Assembly (NCBI GenBank): GCA_024398995.1
Contig: JAKSIE010000018.1
Location: 1 to 40,262, forward strand
Direction of reading: 5' to 3'
DNA from: Fibrobacter sp.
GTDB lineage: Bacteria > Fibrobacterota > Fibrobacteria > Fibrobacterales > Fibrobacteraceae
DNA length: 40,262 nucleotides
The stretch's first letter is position 1, and each line of letters begins with the position of its first letter. The notes under the pieces are model-generated. The model saw nothing but the letters and a program-made list of their open reading frames with translations. It did no database searches and had not been told where the DNA came from. Position numbers and translations under genes: made by a program. Positions 13,618 to 22,167 of the stretch are shown here, one piece after another.

Positions 13618-14988
13618 ATGAGACCGTTCCTTTTTTCGTCGTTTTTAGCCCTTTTTATGCTCCTAGGTTGCACTATCGAGCATGCAGAGGAGCATATTGT
13701 GGCAGAACATGCTAACGGCGCAAAAAAAACGTCCCTCTGGATTTATCCCGACGGCACAATTCTGAAGCGTAACGAATGGTATTCCGACGGCATCAAGGAG
13801 CTGGAAATTCCCTACAAGGACAGCGTACCCCATGGGGAGTTTAAACGCTGGACCGGATATGGCGACCTGGTGATGGAAGGGGAATACAAAAACGGAAAAC
13901 GCCACGGCACCTGGACGAGTTATTATGGCGGCCACTTCAACAAGAAAAAGGAAGCCATCCGTTACTACAAGGATGACCTTCCTATAGGCGACTGGGAAGG
14001 TTGGCACTTCAATGGAGAAAAGGCCTTCGAGGAGCATTACAGCGACAACGGCGATTCCATTGGCGTCTGGAAGAAATGGGACGACAACGGTACTCTTGTT
14101 GAAGAAAATTCCTGTTTTGAATCAAACGAAAAAGGTCATTTCAAGAAGTTTGCCAAAAGTTGCAAGATCTTGGAATACTACGAATGTGTAATGGGCAGCC
14201 GTCAAGGTCTGTACAAACTGTACCACGAATCCTTTGATGCACCAGACTCTACGGGAGCAAGTTGCAACATTGCTAAAATCAAGGAAGAAGGATTTTATGA
14301 CGAATACCAGGGAATCAACCCGCAGGTATTCTACCGCGCAGACGGTTCTAATATAAAGAGAGTCGACTACATTGGCAGCGAGTGCAAAGGCGTTCCGTCC
14401 CGAGTCTCCTGGTTTGACGAGCAAGGCAAGCTAATAAGAGAATCCTTCTACACTGAACAAAATCATAATGGATATACCGGTGTTTCCTACGGCTTATGCG
14501 AAGGTTCCTCCAACTTTTTTTGCGCAGAAACATCCCATGTTCGAGAATTCAGTCCTAGCGGATCCATGGACAGCAGCGCATTAAGTCAAAAAGAAGCGTT
14601 CCGCCAAAGCATCGGCAAATACAAAGCCTCAATACGTTATATTAAGCCCGACCACAAGTTGCTTTACGAAGAGTTCTGGGATTACGTGCCTGACAAAAGC
14701 TTTGGAGATCCGAGAATTCAAGAATCCCGTAGCTTCTATCCCGACAGCATGGGTGGCAAAATGGCAAGCGAAGGATTTTGGAAATATTCGATTACCAAAG
14801 GATCTCAGCGCGATGGCATTTGGCGCAACTGGTACCCCAGCGGCATCCTTAAGGACAGCCTTTCCTATGTGAACGGAGAACGTATTGGAGAGCAGTTCAG
14901 TTACGACTCCACCGGCAAGCTCACCATCCACAAGACTGAGAACGGAAAGAACCGTCCTGTCATCATGCATATCCTGAATAATCAATAG
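13618..14988 (+). CDS. MORN_2-repeat lipoprotein
   Basis: The 456-residue protein has a short lipoprotein signal peptide with lipobox LLGC (Cys18), which fixes the start. After it come repeated YwqK-type MORN_2 units: HGEFKRWTGYGDLVMEGEYKN, HGTWTSYYGG, GDWEGWHFNGEKAFEEHYSD, GVWKKWDDNGTLVEE and, near the C-terminus, DGIWRNWYPSGILKDSLSYVNGE. Between the two blocks is a Cys-rich stretch (about 165-310). MORN_2 proteins are widespread in Bacteroidetes and Fibrobacter; some act as immunity proteins or surface repeat proteins, but no single function is established. It is divergent from the three-gene membrane operon, and the MBOAT gene follows after 15 bases. Confidence 0.85.
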   Translation: MRPFLFSSFLALFMLLGCTIEHAEEHIVAEHANGAKKTSLWIYPDGTILKRNEWYSDGIKELEIPYKDSVPHGEFKRWTGYGDLVMEGEYKNGKRHGTWTSYYGGHFNKKKEAIRYYKDDLPIGDWEGWHFNGEKAFEEHYSDNGDSIGVWKKWDDNGTLVEENSCFESNEKGHFKKFAKSCKILEYYECVMGSRQGLYKLYHESFDAPDSTGASCNIAKIKEEGFYDEYQGINPQVFYRADGSNIKRVDYIGSECKGVPSRVSWFDEQGKLIRESFYTEQNHNGYTGVSYGLCEGSSNFFCAETSHVREFSPSGSMDSSALSQKEAFRQSIGKYKASIRYIKPDHKLLYEEFWDYVPDKSFGDPRIQESRSFYPDSMGGKMASEGFWKYSITKGSQRDGIWRNWYPSGILKDSLSYVNGERIGEQFSYDSTGKLTIHKTENGKNRPVIMHILNNQ

Positions 14989-14989
14989 T

Positions 14990-14995
14990 TATATT
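14990..14995 (+). promoter_or_regulatory. -10 of the MBOAT gene, probably leaderless
   Basis: TATATT starts one base after the upstream stop and ends eight bases before the ATG at 15004. No Shine-Dalgarno. Confidence 0.5.
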
Positions 14996-15003
14996 TTCGC
15001 AGT

Positions 15004-16404
15004 ATGCTTTTTAACTCCCTTCCATTTTTGTTGTTCTTCCCGGTGGTTTGCGCCGTGGTGTGGCTCTTGAAAGACTTAAGAGCCCGCAACATCTTTTTGC
15101 TGGTAGCGAGTTATTTCTTCTACATGAATTGGGAAGCCAAGTACGGATTGCTTTTAGCATTCTGCAGCATAGTCACATATGTCAGCGGGTTACTGATTGC
15201 AAAGCACCAGAAAAAATCCTACCTCGTAGGCGCCATCGCTATTCTCGCTGCAGTTTTGTTCTTCTTTAAGTACCTGGGATTTGCAGCCGAGACCGTGGCA
15301 AGTTTCATGGCCACCGTCGGCGTCAAATTCATCGTACCGTTACCCAAGATTCTTTTGCCTGTAGGCATTTCCTTCTATACTTTCCAGGCCATCGGCTACC
15401 TGGTGGATGTTTACAAAAAGAAGATTTCTGCAGAACGAAATTTCATTGACTTTACGTTGTTCATTTCGTTCTTCCCGCAGCTTGTTGCAGGACCTATCGA
15501 AAGAGCAGGAAACCTGCTTGCCCAAATGAAGGAACTGCACCCCGTTAGCTACGAGGATGCAGCCACGGGCGCAAGGCAAATGCTTTGGGGATATTTCTTG
15601 AAGTTAGCGGTGGCGGATCGCTTAGCGCTTTATAACAATCTTGTTTTCAACATGCCCGGGGAGCATAACGCCCCTACCCTGATTCTTGCCATTATCTTTT
15701 TCTCCATCCAGATTTATTGCGACTTTGCAGGTTATTCGTTAATCGCCATCGGATGCTCCAGAATGATGGGTTTCAAACTGATGAAGAACTTTGATAGCCC
15801 CTACTTCTCCTGCAGTATTTCCGAGTTCTGGAGACGCTGGCACATTTCCCTTTCCAAGTGGCTGAAGGACTACATCTACATTCCCCTAGGCGGAAACCGT
15901 TGCAACCCCCTCAGGCACAAGGTCAACATCTTTTTGACATTCCTGATTAGCGGTATTTGGCACGGTGCCAACTGGACGTTTATCATCTGGGGTATGCTGC
16001 ACGGAGCGTTCCAGGTTTTCGAAAAAATCACAGGTCTGGACAAGCCTCTAGGAAATCGCGGACTGCGAATTATTCAACGTCTCGTTACATTTGGTTTAGC
16101 CGCTTTTGCCTGGATTTTCTTTAGGGCGAACAGCCTGCCAGACGCCCTCTTGATTCTTGGAAAGATTTTCAATATCCATGAATACGGAATGCCCTTCATT
16201 GACAATATTTCCACCATGGCATTCTCTTTTATCGCTATTTTGATTCTCTTGAGCAAGGACTTTATCGATTCCTTTATACCGAAATTCAAGTGCTGGCTTT
16301 TGGCAAGTACCATCAGGCGCTATGTCATTTATCTGGCAATCGGTACTTGGATTCTTATTGCGGGTGTTTTTGATAACGGACAATTTATCTACTTCCAGTT
16401 CTAA
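15004..16404 (+). CDS. MBOAT family O-acyltransferase (AlgI/DltB/PatA-type)
   Basis: A 466-residue polytopic membrane protein. Family signatures are LLPVGISFYTFQAIGYLVDV near 118-137, FFPQLVAGPIERA at 156-168, YCDFAGYSLIAIG near 240, SEFWRRWHISLSKWLKDYIY at 273-292 and SGIWHGANWTFIIWGMLHG with the conserved His320. Such proteins move acyl groups, most often acetyl, across the membrane onto polysaccharides, peptidoglycan or teichoic acids. The SGNH-like gene starts inside its stop codon (TAATG), the usual two-component arrangement of transporter and periplasmic transferase. The substrate is not shown here; the capsule-type genes are a few kilobases away and are not in the same operon. Confidence 0.93.
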   Translation: MLFNSLPFLLFFPVVCAVVWLLKDLRARNIFLLVASYFFYMNWEAKYGLLLAFCSIVTYVSGLLIAKHQKKSYLVGAIAILAAVLFFFKYLGFAAETVASFMATVGVKFIVPLPKILLPVGISFYTFQAIGYLVDVYKKKISAERNFIDFTLFISFFPQLVAGPIERAGNLLAQMKELHPVSYEDAATGARQMLWGYFLKLAVADRLALYNNLVFNMPGEHNAPTLILAIIFFSIQIYCDFAGYSLIAIGCSRMMGFKLMKNFDSPYFSCSISEFWRRWHISLSKWLKDYIYIPLGGNRCNPLRHKVNIFLTFLISGIWHGANWTFIIWGMLHGAFQVFEKITGLDKPLGNRGLRIIQRLVTFGLAAFAWIFFRANSLPDALLILGKIFNIHEYGMPFIDNISTMAFSFIAILILLSKDFIDSFIPKFKCWLLASTIRRYVIYLAIGTWILIAGVFDNGQFIYFQF

Positions 16405-17309
16405 TGAAAAAGTTTCTTGTACACCTGTTGTTGTTTGTCATTTGCATCGTCGCCATCGACCAGATTGGCGGTCGTGTACTGTTGAATCTTTATTTCAACG
16501 TCAAGAAAAACTATCCGGCAAAATTGCAGCACGCAGCCCACGACGGAACGGAAGACGTATTCATTTATGGTTCGTCCCGCGCCTTTAGGCATTACAATCC
16601 GGATATCATTTCAGAAGAATCCGGCATGACAACATTCAATGCTGGCACCCAGGGCAACGGCGTTTTATTCGCCTACGGATTGTATCTCGTTCAGAGAGAG
16701 CATCACATTCCAAAGGTAGCCCTGGTTGACGTTTTTTACGAGTACGACCAAACCAAACGTTTCGCCAACACAAGATTCATCGATTTGCTGAAACCATTCT
16801 ATGGTGAGTCTCCCGCCCTCCGCGAATACCTTAAACGAATTGATCCGTGGACTGTTCTTACAATGAATTCCATGCTGTACCGAACCAACTCCCAACTATT
16901 TTCCATTCTTAAAAACCAGAAAGCACCGGAAAACTTTGAAAACGGATTTGACCCTCTGCCGGCAGCACCATCGCCAATCAACGACGAACGTACAAAGATC
17001 TACGAAGAAACCGAGCTCGACACATCGAAGGTTCATGTTATGGAAGACATGATAGAACAGATGAAAAATGACGGTGTTCGAGTCATACTTGTGTTCTCCC
17101 CCATTTGGCACAATACAGAAGGCTTTGAATACAAGGAAAACATCGTGGAAATAGCCAAGAAGCACCAAGTGGAATTTTGGGATTTCACATCCTTCGATTC
17201 CTTAAAGGCAGATGATTTCCATGACCTGGGCCACCTAAACGGCGCAGGAGCCGACAAATTTTCACATTTCCTGGGACGTAGGCTAAAAAACATCGCACCA
17301 GATCAGTAG
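16404..17309 (+). CDS. SGNH-like periplasmic partner of the MBOAT protein
   Basis: The 301-residue protein has an N-terminal signal anchor (about 4-20) and a periplasmic domain. FIYGSSRAFRHYNPD gives a block I-like GSS (Ser57), FNAGTQGNG resembles block II, and DFHDLGHLNGAGADKF gives the C-terminal DxxH (Asp274, His277). These are the marks of SGNH/GDSL acyl-esterase folds, as in DltD, AlgJ/AlgX and PatB partners of MBOAT proteins, which complete O-acyl transfer. The start overlaps the MBOAT stop by one base (TAATG), with no Shine-Dalgarno, so it is probably translated by re-initiation. The acceptor glycan is unknown. Confidence 0.85.
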   Translation: MKKFLVHLLLFVICIVAIDQIGGRVLLNLYFNVKKNYPAKLQHAAHDGTEDVFIYGSSRAFRHYNPDIISEESGMTTFNAGTQGNGVLFAYGLYLVQREHHIPKVALVDVFYEYDQTKRFANTRFIDLLKPFYGESPALREYLKRIDPWTVLTMNSMLYRTNSQLFSILKNQKAPENFENGFDPLPAAPSPINDERTKIYEETELDTSKVHVMEDMIEQMKNDGVRVILVFSPIWHNTEGFEYKENIVEIAKKHQVEFWDFTSFDSLKADDFHDLGHLNGAGADKFSHFLGRRLKNIAPDQ

Positions 17310-17317
17310 TATTTTTC

Positions 17318-17323
17318 TAAATT
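17318..17323 (+). promoter_or_regulatory. -10-like hexamer ahead of pheS
   Basis: TAAATT ends ten bases before the ATG at 17334; a TATTTT at 17310-17315 is further away. No Shine-Dalgarno is seen. Confidence 0.35.
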
Positions 17324-17333
17324 GCAGCGCATT

Positions 17334-18356
17334 ATGAGTGAAGCAATTAATAAAGTCAAGCAGGCCTTTGAAGCAGAACTTGCTCAAACGGACCTCATTA
17401 GTCAAGAAGCCGTCAACAACCTCCGCGTGAAGTTCCTGGGCAAGAAGGGTCTCGTTACAGACCTGATGAAGCAAATGGGTTCTCTTCTCGCTGAAGAACG
17501 TCCGGCATTCGGCAAGCTCGTCAACGAACTTAAGGTGGCCGTCTCCGAAAAGATCGAGAAGGCAATTGAAACCGCCAATCAGGCTGCCCTCCAGAAGAAG
17601 CTGGAAAGTGGCAACGTAGACACCTCCCTCCCCGGTGCTGGCATCGGTGCAGGATCCACCCACCCGCTGTACGACGTGCGCGAAGAAATCATCGACTTCT
17701 TCAGCCAGATGGGCTTTGAAGTGGACTTCGGCCGCGACATCGAAACCGACTGGTACAACTTCGAAGCATTGAACACTCCTCCCGACCACCCGTCCCGCGA
17801 CATGCAGGACACCTTCTACGTGGACGACAAGGTGATGCTCCGTACCCACACCAGCGGCACCCAGATTCATTACATGGAAACCCACAAGCCGCCTTTCCGC
17901 ATGATCGCTCCGGGCCACGTGTTCCGCGTTGATAACGACGCTACCCACGCACCTATGTTCCAGCAGTGCGAAGGTCTCGTGGTGGATGAAAACATTTCCT
18001 TCGCAGACTTGAAGGGTGTTCTTCAGGTGTTCATGAACAAGCTCTTTGGCGAAGGCGTCAAGACCCGTTTCCGCCCCAGCTTCTTCCCCTTCACGGAACC
18101 TTCCGCTGAAATGGACGTGAGCTGCGTGTTCTGCGGTGGCGAGGGTTGCCGTCGTTGCAAGGGCACCGGCTGGATGGAAATCGGTGGCTGCGGCTCCGTG
18201 GACCCCAACGTGTTCAAGAACTGCGGTATCGATGGCGAAAAGTACACCGGCTTTGCATTCGGCTTCGGTCTGGACCGTATCGCCATGCTCCGCCACGCTA
18301 TCCCGGAAATTGGCTTGCTCACCGGCAACGATCAGCGTTTCCTGGATCAGTTCTAG
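17334..18356 (+). CDS. pheS: Phenylalanine--tRNA ligase alpha subunit
   Basis: The 340-residue protein is a full-length PheS, the catalytic subunit that charges tRNA-Phe with phenylalanine as an alpha2-beta2 enzyme. The N-terminal coiled coil spans about 1-85; the class II core follows: GSTHPLYDVREEIIDFF, LNTPPDHPSRDMQDTFYV (motif 1 region), LRTHTSGTQIHYM (motif 2), FFPFTEPSAEMDV, and GFAFGFGLDRIAMLRH (motif 3). A Cys cluster, CVFCGGEGCRRCKGTGW, lies near 264-280 and is found in many bacterial PheS. A TTG at 17322 could extend the frame by four codons, but MSEAINK is the natural start. pheT, which often follows, is not here: a terminator lies 70 bases downstream. Confidence 0.97.
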   Translation: MSEAINKVKQAFEAELAQTDLISQEAVNNLRVKFLGKKGLVTDLMKQMGSLLAEERPAFGKLVNELKVAVSEKIEKAIETANQAALQKKLESGNVDTSLPGAGIGAGSTHPLYDVREEIIDFFSQMGFEVDFGRDIETDWYNFEALNTPPDHPSRDMQDTFYVDDKVMLRTHTSGTQIHYMETHKPPFRMIAPGHVFRVDNDATHAPMFQQCEGLVVDENISFADLKGVLQVFMNKLFGEGVKTRFRPSFFPFTEPSAEMDVSCVFCGGEGCRRCKGTGWMEIGGCGSVDPNVFKNCGIDGEKYTGFAFGFGLDRIAMLRHAIPEIGLLTGNDQRFLDQF

Positions 18357-18422
18357 CGCTGTCGCGAATTATGAATTATAAATTACGAGTTATGAGATTA
18401 TAGCTCGTGATTAAAGTTCTTG

Positions 18423-18449
18423 GGCCCTGCATTTTTGCAGGGTCTTTTT
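18423..18449 (+). terminator. Terminator after pheS
   Basis: CCCTGCA (18425-18431) and TGCAGGG (18436-18442) form a perfect 7-bp stem with a four-base T loop, extended by two pairs, then TCTTTTTT. Upstream, 18360-18410 is an AT-rich degenerate repeat of GAATTATGA-like units. Confidence 0.85.
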
Positions 18450-18460
18450 TATTGTTTTGA

Positions 18461-18491
18461 AAAAAACAGGGCCTTGCATTTTGCAAGGTCC
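18461..18491 (-). terminator. Terminator of the polysaccharide operon
   Basis: CCTTGCA (18472-18478) and TGCAAGG (18482-18488) pair around a three-base loop, with GG/CC extensions; on minus the stem is followed by TGTTTTTTTC. It faces the pheS terminator 30 bases away. The 88 bases between it and the manC stop hold no gene. Confidence 0.75.
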
Positions 18492-18579
18492 TATTTTCTT
18501 TGTGCGAGGCTCACTGCAACAAGATCGGCGGGATTCGTCGGGGGTCCTTACGAGCCGAGCGGTCTTGTGAATCGTCTAG

Positions 18580-19956
18580 TCAATTGCGGTGGAAGTCGTC
18601 TTCCATACGGATGATATCGTCTTCGCCGGTGTATTCACCCACCTGGACTTCAACGATCACCAGCGGAAGCTTGCCTTCGTTCTGCAGACGGTGCGCGGTA
18701 CCCACAGGAATGTAGGTAGATTCGTTGGAACGCACGTAGAACAAGCGATCGCCGACGGTCACGGTAGCGGTACCGCTAACAACAACCCAGTGTTCTGAGC
18801 GATGCAAGTGCTTCTGCAAGGAAAGGCGCTTACCCGGCTTTACCACGATGCGCTTCATCTTGTAGCGGTCGGTGGATTCCAGCACGGAGTAGGTACCCCA
18901 GGGGCGGTTCACAGTCTGAGGAACGCTGATCAGGTCTGAGCCACGGACCTTCAGTTCTTCCACAACCTGCTTAACCTTCTGGCTGCTGCTGAGAGGAGCA
19001 ACGAGAAGTGCATCCGGAGTATCCACAATCAACATCTTGTCCAGGTCGATGGTTGCGATTGCTCGCTGGGAACCCATGACCAGGGAGTTCTTGGACCCCA
19101 CAGCAATATGGCGGGGGTTCACGTTGTTGCCGTTTTCGTCATGGGGATATTCGCCATAGAGGCTATCGAAGGAACCCAGGTCGCTCCAACCGATATCGCT
19201 AGGCACAACCTTCACCTTGTTGGACTTTTCCATCACAGCATAGTCAATGGAATTAGAAGGAATAGCCTTCATATCTTCCAGGCCGACGCGGATAGGTTCA
19301 CCAGCTTCGATGGCAGTGCCAGCCAGGGCCTTCTTGGATGCTTCCAGAATATCGGGGGAATGCTTCTGCAGTTCATCCAGGAAAGTCTTTGCCTTGAAGC
19401 AGAAAATACCGGAATTCCAGTAGAAGTTGCCAGCGAGCAAATACTTTTCAGCAGTTACGCGGTCCGGCTTTTCCACAAAACGCTTTACGTTTTCGCCTTC
19501 GGCTTCGATATAGCCGTAACCAGTTTCAGGGCTGGTGGGCGTAATGCCGAATGTCACCAGGTTGCCTTCCTTGGCAAGTTCCTGGGCGCGAAGAAGAACC
19601 TTCTTGTATTCAACAGTCTTGCGGATCACGTGGTCGGACGGAGAAACCAGAACGATTTCTTCGGGGTCCAGGGTCAAGCAAGCCAAAGCAATTGCGGGAG
19701 CCGTGTTACGGCCCACCGGTTCCAGCAGGAACTTGCTGCCCTTCTTGCCTTCGGCCTCCAGCTGGTCCTTTGCAAGGAAGAACTGGTCTGCGTTAGACAC
19801 GATGAACTGGGATTCACAAACAGCAGAGTTGGTCACCACAGTCTTGCGGAACAAGGACTGTCCGTCAAAAAGAGGGGCAAACTGCTTAGGCATCAAGGAA
19901 CGGCTTACAGGCCAAAGACGTGTTCCGTTACCACCACAAAGAATAAGATTAATCAT
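18580..19956 (-). CDS. manC: Mannose-1-phosphate guanylyltransferase / mannose-6-phosphate isomerase
   Basis: The 458-residue protein is a type II bifunctional enzyme. The N-terminal nucleotidyltransferase has LILCGGNGTRLWPVSR, FLLEPVGRNTAPAIALACL, VLVSPSDHVI-like residues, YGYIEAEG and RFVEKPD; it makes GDP-mannose from mannose 1-phosphate and GTP. The C-terminal cupin (about 345-458) has VNRPWGTYSVLE, VVKPGKRLSLQKHLHRSEHWVVVSGTA and the metal-binding His residues of the isomerase. The ATG at 19956 is preceded by AGGAG and lies 11 bases after the wza stop; the TTG at 19974 would overlap wza. Last gene of the operon. GDP-mannose is a precursor for capsular or lipopolysaccharide sugars. Confidence 0.95.
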   Translation of the reverse strand: MINLILCGGNGTRLWPVSRSLMPKQFAPLFDGQSLFRKTVVTNSAVCESQFIVSNADQFFLAKDQLEAEGKKGSKFLLEPVGRNTAPAIALACLTLDPEEIVLVSPSDHVIRKTVEYKKVLLRAQELAKEGNLVTFGITPTSPETGYGYIEAEGENVKRFVEKPDRVTAEKYLLAGNFYWNSGIFCFKAKTFLDELQKHSPDILEASKKALAGTAIEAGEPIRVGLEDMKAIPSNSIDYAVMEKSNKVKVVPSDIGWSDLGSFDSLYGEYPHDENGNNVNPRHIAVGSKNSLVMGSQRAIATIDLDKMLIVDTPDALLVAPLSSSQKVKQVVEELKVRGSDLISVPQTVNRPWGTYSVLESTDRYKMKRIVVKPGKRLSLQKHLHRSEHWVVVSGTATVTVGDRLFYVRSNESTYIPVGTAHRLQNEGKLPLVIVEVQVGEYTGEDDIIRMEDDFHRN

Positions 19957-19967
19957 ATAAACTCCTA

Positions 19968-21107
19968 TTACCAACCACGAGCGTTGATTGTGTTAACGTT
20001 TTCAACAGTACCAGTTGCACTATTGAGAAGCGTTGCGTTAGGCATGATCAAGCTCAAGAGACGGTTCCAAGTTGCAAGGCCAGAAGCGTCCACATAGATA
20101 ATGTCATGGGGATTAAGGTCAAAGCGGTCAGCCATAGCCAAGGCCATGGCATTCTTTGCATTCAGATGATAAACATCTACAACCTTATCGGAAGTATTGC
20201 GAAGAACGTAGACGGACTTAGAAGAAGCATACAGAGTCTGAAGGCCTCCAGCAGAAGCCAAGGCTTCAACCAAGGAAAGGCTACCCTGGTTCAGGTTCAC
20301 AACGCTGGTACGAACAACTTCACCCATCACATAAACCTTGTTTGCCTTCTGAGTTTCAGACATGGCCGGGATAAAGATCTGATCATCGGGTTTCAGGACA
20401 ATCTTGTCCAAGGGAAGGTTGGACTTGAAGGCATCCATGAAATTGATATTGTACACCTTGTCACCACGGCGGAGCTGCATTCCGGAAGGATCAGCCTGTT
20501 CAGAAAAGCCACCTGCAGCAGCAACAGCCAGGGGAATGGTCAAGGGAGATTCAGAAAACGCAACAAAGCCAGGCCTATTCACAGCACCTGTAACAGTAGC
20601 GCGGAGGCTGTTATAACCGGTAACACGGACGTCGACCTGAGGGTCATTCAAGATCTTGTTGGAAAGGCGCTTTGTAATTTCGGCGCGGAGTTCCTGAGCA
20701 GTAAGGCCTGCCACCTTGATTTCACCAGCATAGGGATAGAACAAGGTACCGTCAGTCGTAACCTTCTGGCCTGCGGGCTGATACTGACCCATGGGAGATG
20801 TCAATTCCGGATGTTCCCAAACCACGACCTGAACCATATCCAACGGTCCAATGCGATATTCCAAAGACGGAAGGGAATCAACCATAAGATCACTAAGGTC
20901 ACCGTATTCGGCACTTTTAGTAGAATCAGCGGATGCAACACCACCGGCAAATTCACCCTTATCAATGGAATGGACTCGAACGGTGAGGCCGTTATATTCG
21001 AAAGAATCCTGATCTTCCGGAATATCCATTCGCATCTGAGGAGCAAAAACGCAGCCACCCAACAGGACAGCAACAACTCCGAATAAGCCATTTCTCAGAT
21101 AATTCAT
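19968..21107 (-). CDS. wza: Polysaccharide export outer-membrane lipoprotein Wza
   Basis: From the ATG at 21107 (AAGGA upstream) the 379-residue protein starts with a lipoprotein signal peptide ending in LLGGC (Cys19). The poly-export domain has YRIGPLDMVQVVVWEHPEL, GTLFYPYAGEIKVAGLTAQELRAEIT, and is followed by SLBB domains (VTVTGAVNRPGFVAF-like and VYVMGEVVRTSVVNLNQG segments). Wza proteins form the octameric outer-membrane channel through which capsular or exopolysaccharide leaves the cell, working with Wzc in the inner membrane. A C-terminal helix-rich tail is present. The ATG at 21122 upstream is rejected because the signal peptide and Shine-Dalgarno fit 21107. Confidence 0.95.
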   Translation of the reverse strand: MNYLRNGLFGVVAVLLGGCVFAPQMRMDIPEDQDSFEYNGLTVRVHSIDKGEFAGGVASADSTKSAEYGDLSDLMVDSLPSLEYRIGPLDMVQVVVWEHPELTSPMGQYQPAGQKVTTDGTLFYPYAGEIKVAGLTAQELRAEITKRLSNKILNDPQVDVRVTGYNSLRATVTGAVNRPGFVAFSESPLTIPLAVAAAGGFSEQADPSGMQLRRGDKVYNINFMDAFKSNLPLDKIVLKPDDQIFIPAMSETQKANKVYVMGEVVRTSVVNLNQGSLSLVEALASAGGLQTLYASSKSVYVLRNTSDKVVDVYHLNAKNAMALAMADRFDLNPHDIIYVDASGLATWNRLLSLIMPNATLLNSATGTVENVNTINARGW

Positions 21108-21130
21108 ACTTTTCCTTATCACTCTTTAAA

Positions 21131-21571
21131 TTAAGCTTCGCTTTGCTTAATCTTTTCGACCCAGTAGGGGGTCAATTTTGAAATATAGTTCCAAGCCAGG
21201 ACAAAAGCACTTTCCGGACGACGGTAAGGGTCCGGAACATCGACTTTTTGAGGTTCGCCATAACGGAAAACCTTGCCTTCCAATGCCGGGTACTTGCTCA
21301 GCAAATCCTGCTTGTGGCCATTTTCCATCACCAGGATCAAATCCGCCCAGCGAAGAATATCCAAATTAATCTGGCGTGCTCGATGGGCACTCATGTCCAC
21401 CCCATGTTCCATAGCCACCTTCTGGCTGGTTTCATGGGCAGGATGATCCACCAAGGCTCCAAGGCCTGCACTCATCACATTAAAGTCCGGGCCAAGTTCC
21501 TTTTTCAATAAATATTCGCCCGTAGGACTGCGGCAAATATTTCCTGTGCATACAACAAGAATGTTTTTCAT
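21131..21571 (-). CDS. wzb: Low-molecular-weight protein-tyrosine phosphatase Wzb
   Basis: The 146-residue protein has the P-loop CTGNICRS (Cys8, Arg14) at its N-terminus and the general acid in DVPDPYRRPE (Asp114). Family members of this size dephosphorylate the C-terminal tyrosines of Wzc-type kinases and so control polymer length and export. The genomic position between rfbC and wza in the same operon supports that partner. The ATG is 19 bases after the rfbC stop; no Shine-Dalgarno is visible, but TACCTT at 21584-21579 lies seven bases ahead, so an internal leaderless start is possible in addition to read-through. Confidence 0.95.
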   Translation of the reverse strand: MKNILVVCTGNICRSPTGEYLLKKELGPDFNVMSAGLGALVDHPAHETSQKVAMEHGVDMSAHRARQINLDILRWADLILVMENGHKQDLLSKYPALEGKVFRYGEPQKVDVPDPYRRPESAFVLAWNYISKLTPYWVEKIKQSEA

Positions 21572-21590
21572 CGGAATAAAGGTAAAAAAG

Positions 21591-22154
21591 TTAAAGTTCG
21601 AAGGCGAATCCCAAGTCCTTCAGCAACGGATTCTTGGTATCCTTTTCACTAAGGAGGGGCTCAAAACCGTTACCTACAGGCCATTCAATGCCAATAGCCG
21701 GATCATTCCAGAAAAGTCCACCTTCATCCGTGGGGTCATAAAGACGAGTGCACTTGTAGACAAAGGTAGCAGTTTCGCTCAGAACAACAAATCCATGGGC
21801 AAAGCCTTCGGGAATATAGAACTGCCTCTTGTTTTCTGCGCTGAGCACAACACCTTCGTACTTGCCGAATGTGGGGCTGCCCTTACGCAGGTCAACGGCA
21901 ACGTCGTAGACCTCACCGTCCAACACACGGACCAGCTTACCCTGGGGGTTCTTCTTCTGGAAATGAAGACCTCGAAGCACGCCCTTCTTGGAACGGGATT
22001 CATTATCCTGAACGAAAACCATGTTCAAGCCGGCGGCATCAAATTCAGCCTTATTGTAGGTTTCCATAAAGTAGCCACGATGGTCTCCGTAGACCGTAGG
22101 TTCTACAATGGTAACGCCCTCAATAGATGTCTTGATAAAATTAAACTTGCCCAT
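21591..22154 (-). CDS. rfbC: dTDP-4-dehydrorhamnose 3,5-epimerase
   Basis: From the ATG at 22154 the product is 187 residues, the normal RmlC length. Segments are IEGVTIVEPTVYGDHRGYFMET, VQDNESRSKKGVLRGLHFQ (catalytic His64), GKLVRVLDGEVYDVAVDLRKGSPTFGK, FYIPEGFAHGFVVLSE and FVYKCT (Tyr133). It epimerises C3 and C5 of dTDP-4-dehydro-6-deoxyglucose on the way to dTDP-L-rhamnose. It begins 13 bases after the rfbA stop, without a clear Shine-Dalgarno. The open frame upstream to 22355 runs through rfbA and is not used. rfbB and rfbD, which act before and after it, are absent from the window. Confidence 0.96.
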   Translation of the reverse strand: MGKFNFIKTSIEGVTIVEPTVYGDHRGYFMETYNKAEFDAAGLNMVFVQDNESRSKKGVLRGLHFQKKNPQGKLVRVLDGEVYDVAVDLRKGSPTFGKYEGVVLSAENKRQFYIPEGFAHGFVVLSETATFVYKCTRLYDPTDEGGLFWNDPAIGIEWPVGNGFEPLLSEKDTKNPLLKDLGFAFEL

Positions 22155-22167
22155 TTTTTGGTCCGAT

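Noticed and set aside
17283..18296. 337-codon open frame on minus opposite pheS
   Set aside because: pheS is certain, and this frame has no family features.
18360..18410. Small RNA or regulatory element after pheS
   Set aside because: The AT-rich GAATTATGA-like run is degenerate, has no stable stem and precedes an ordinary terminator. I treat it as low-complexity sequence.
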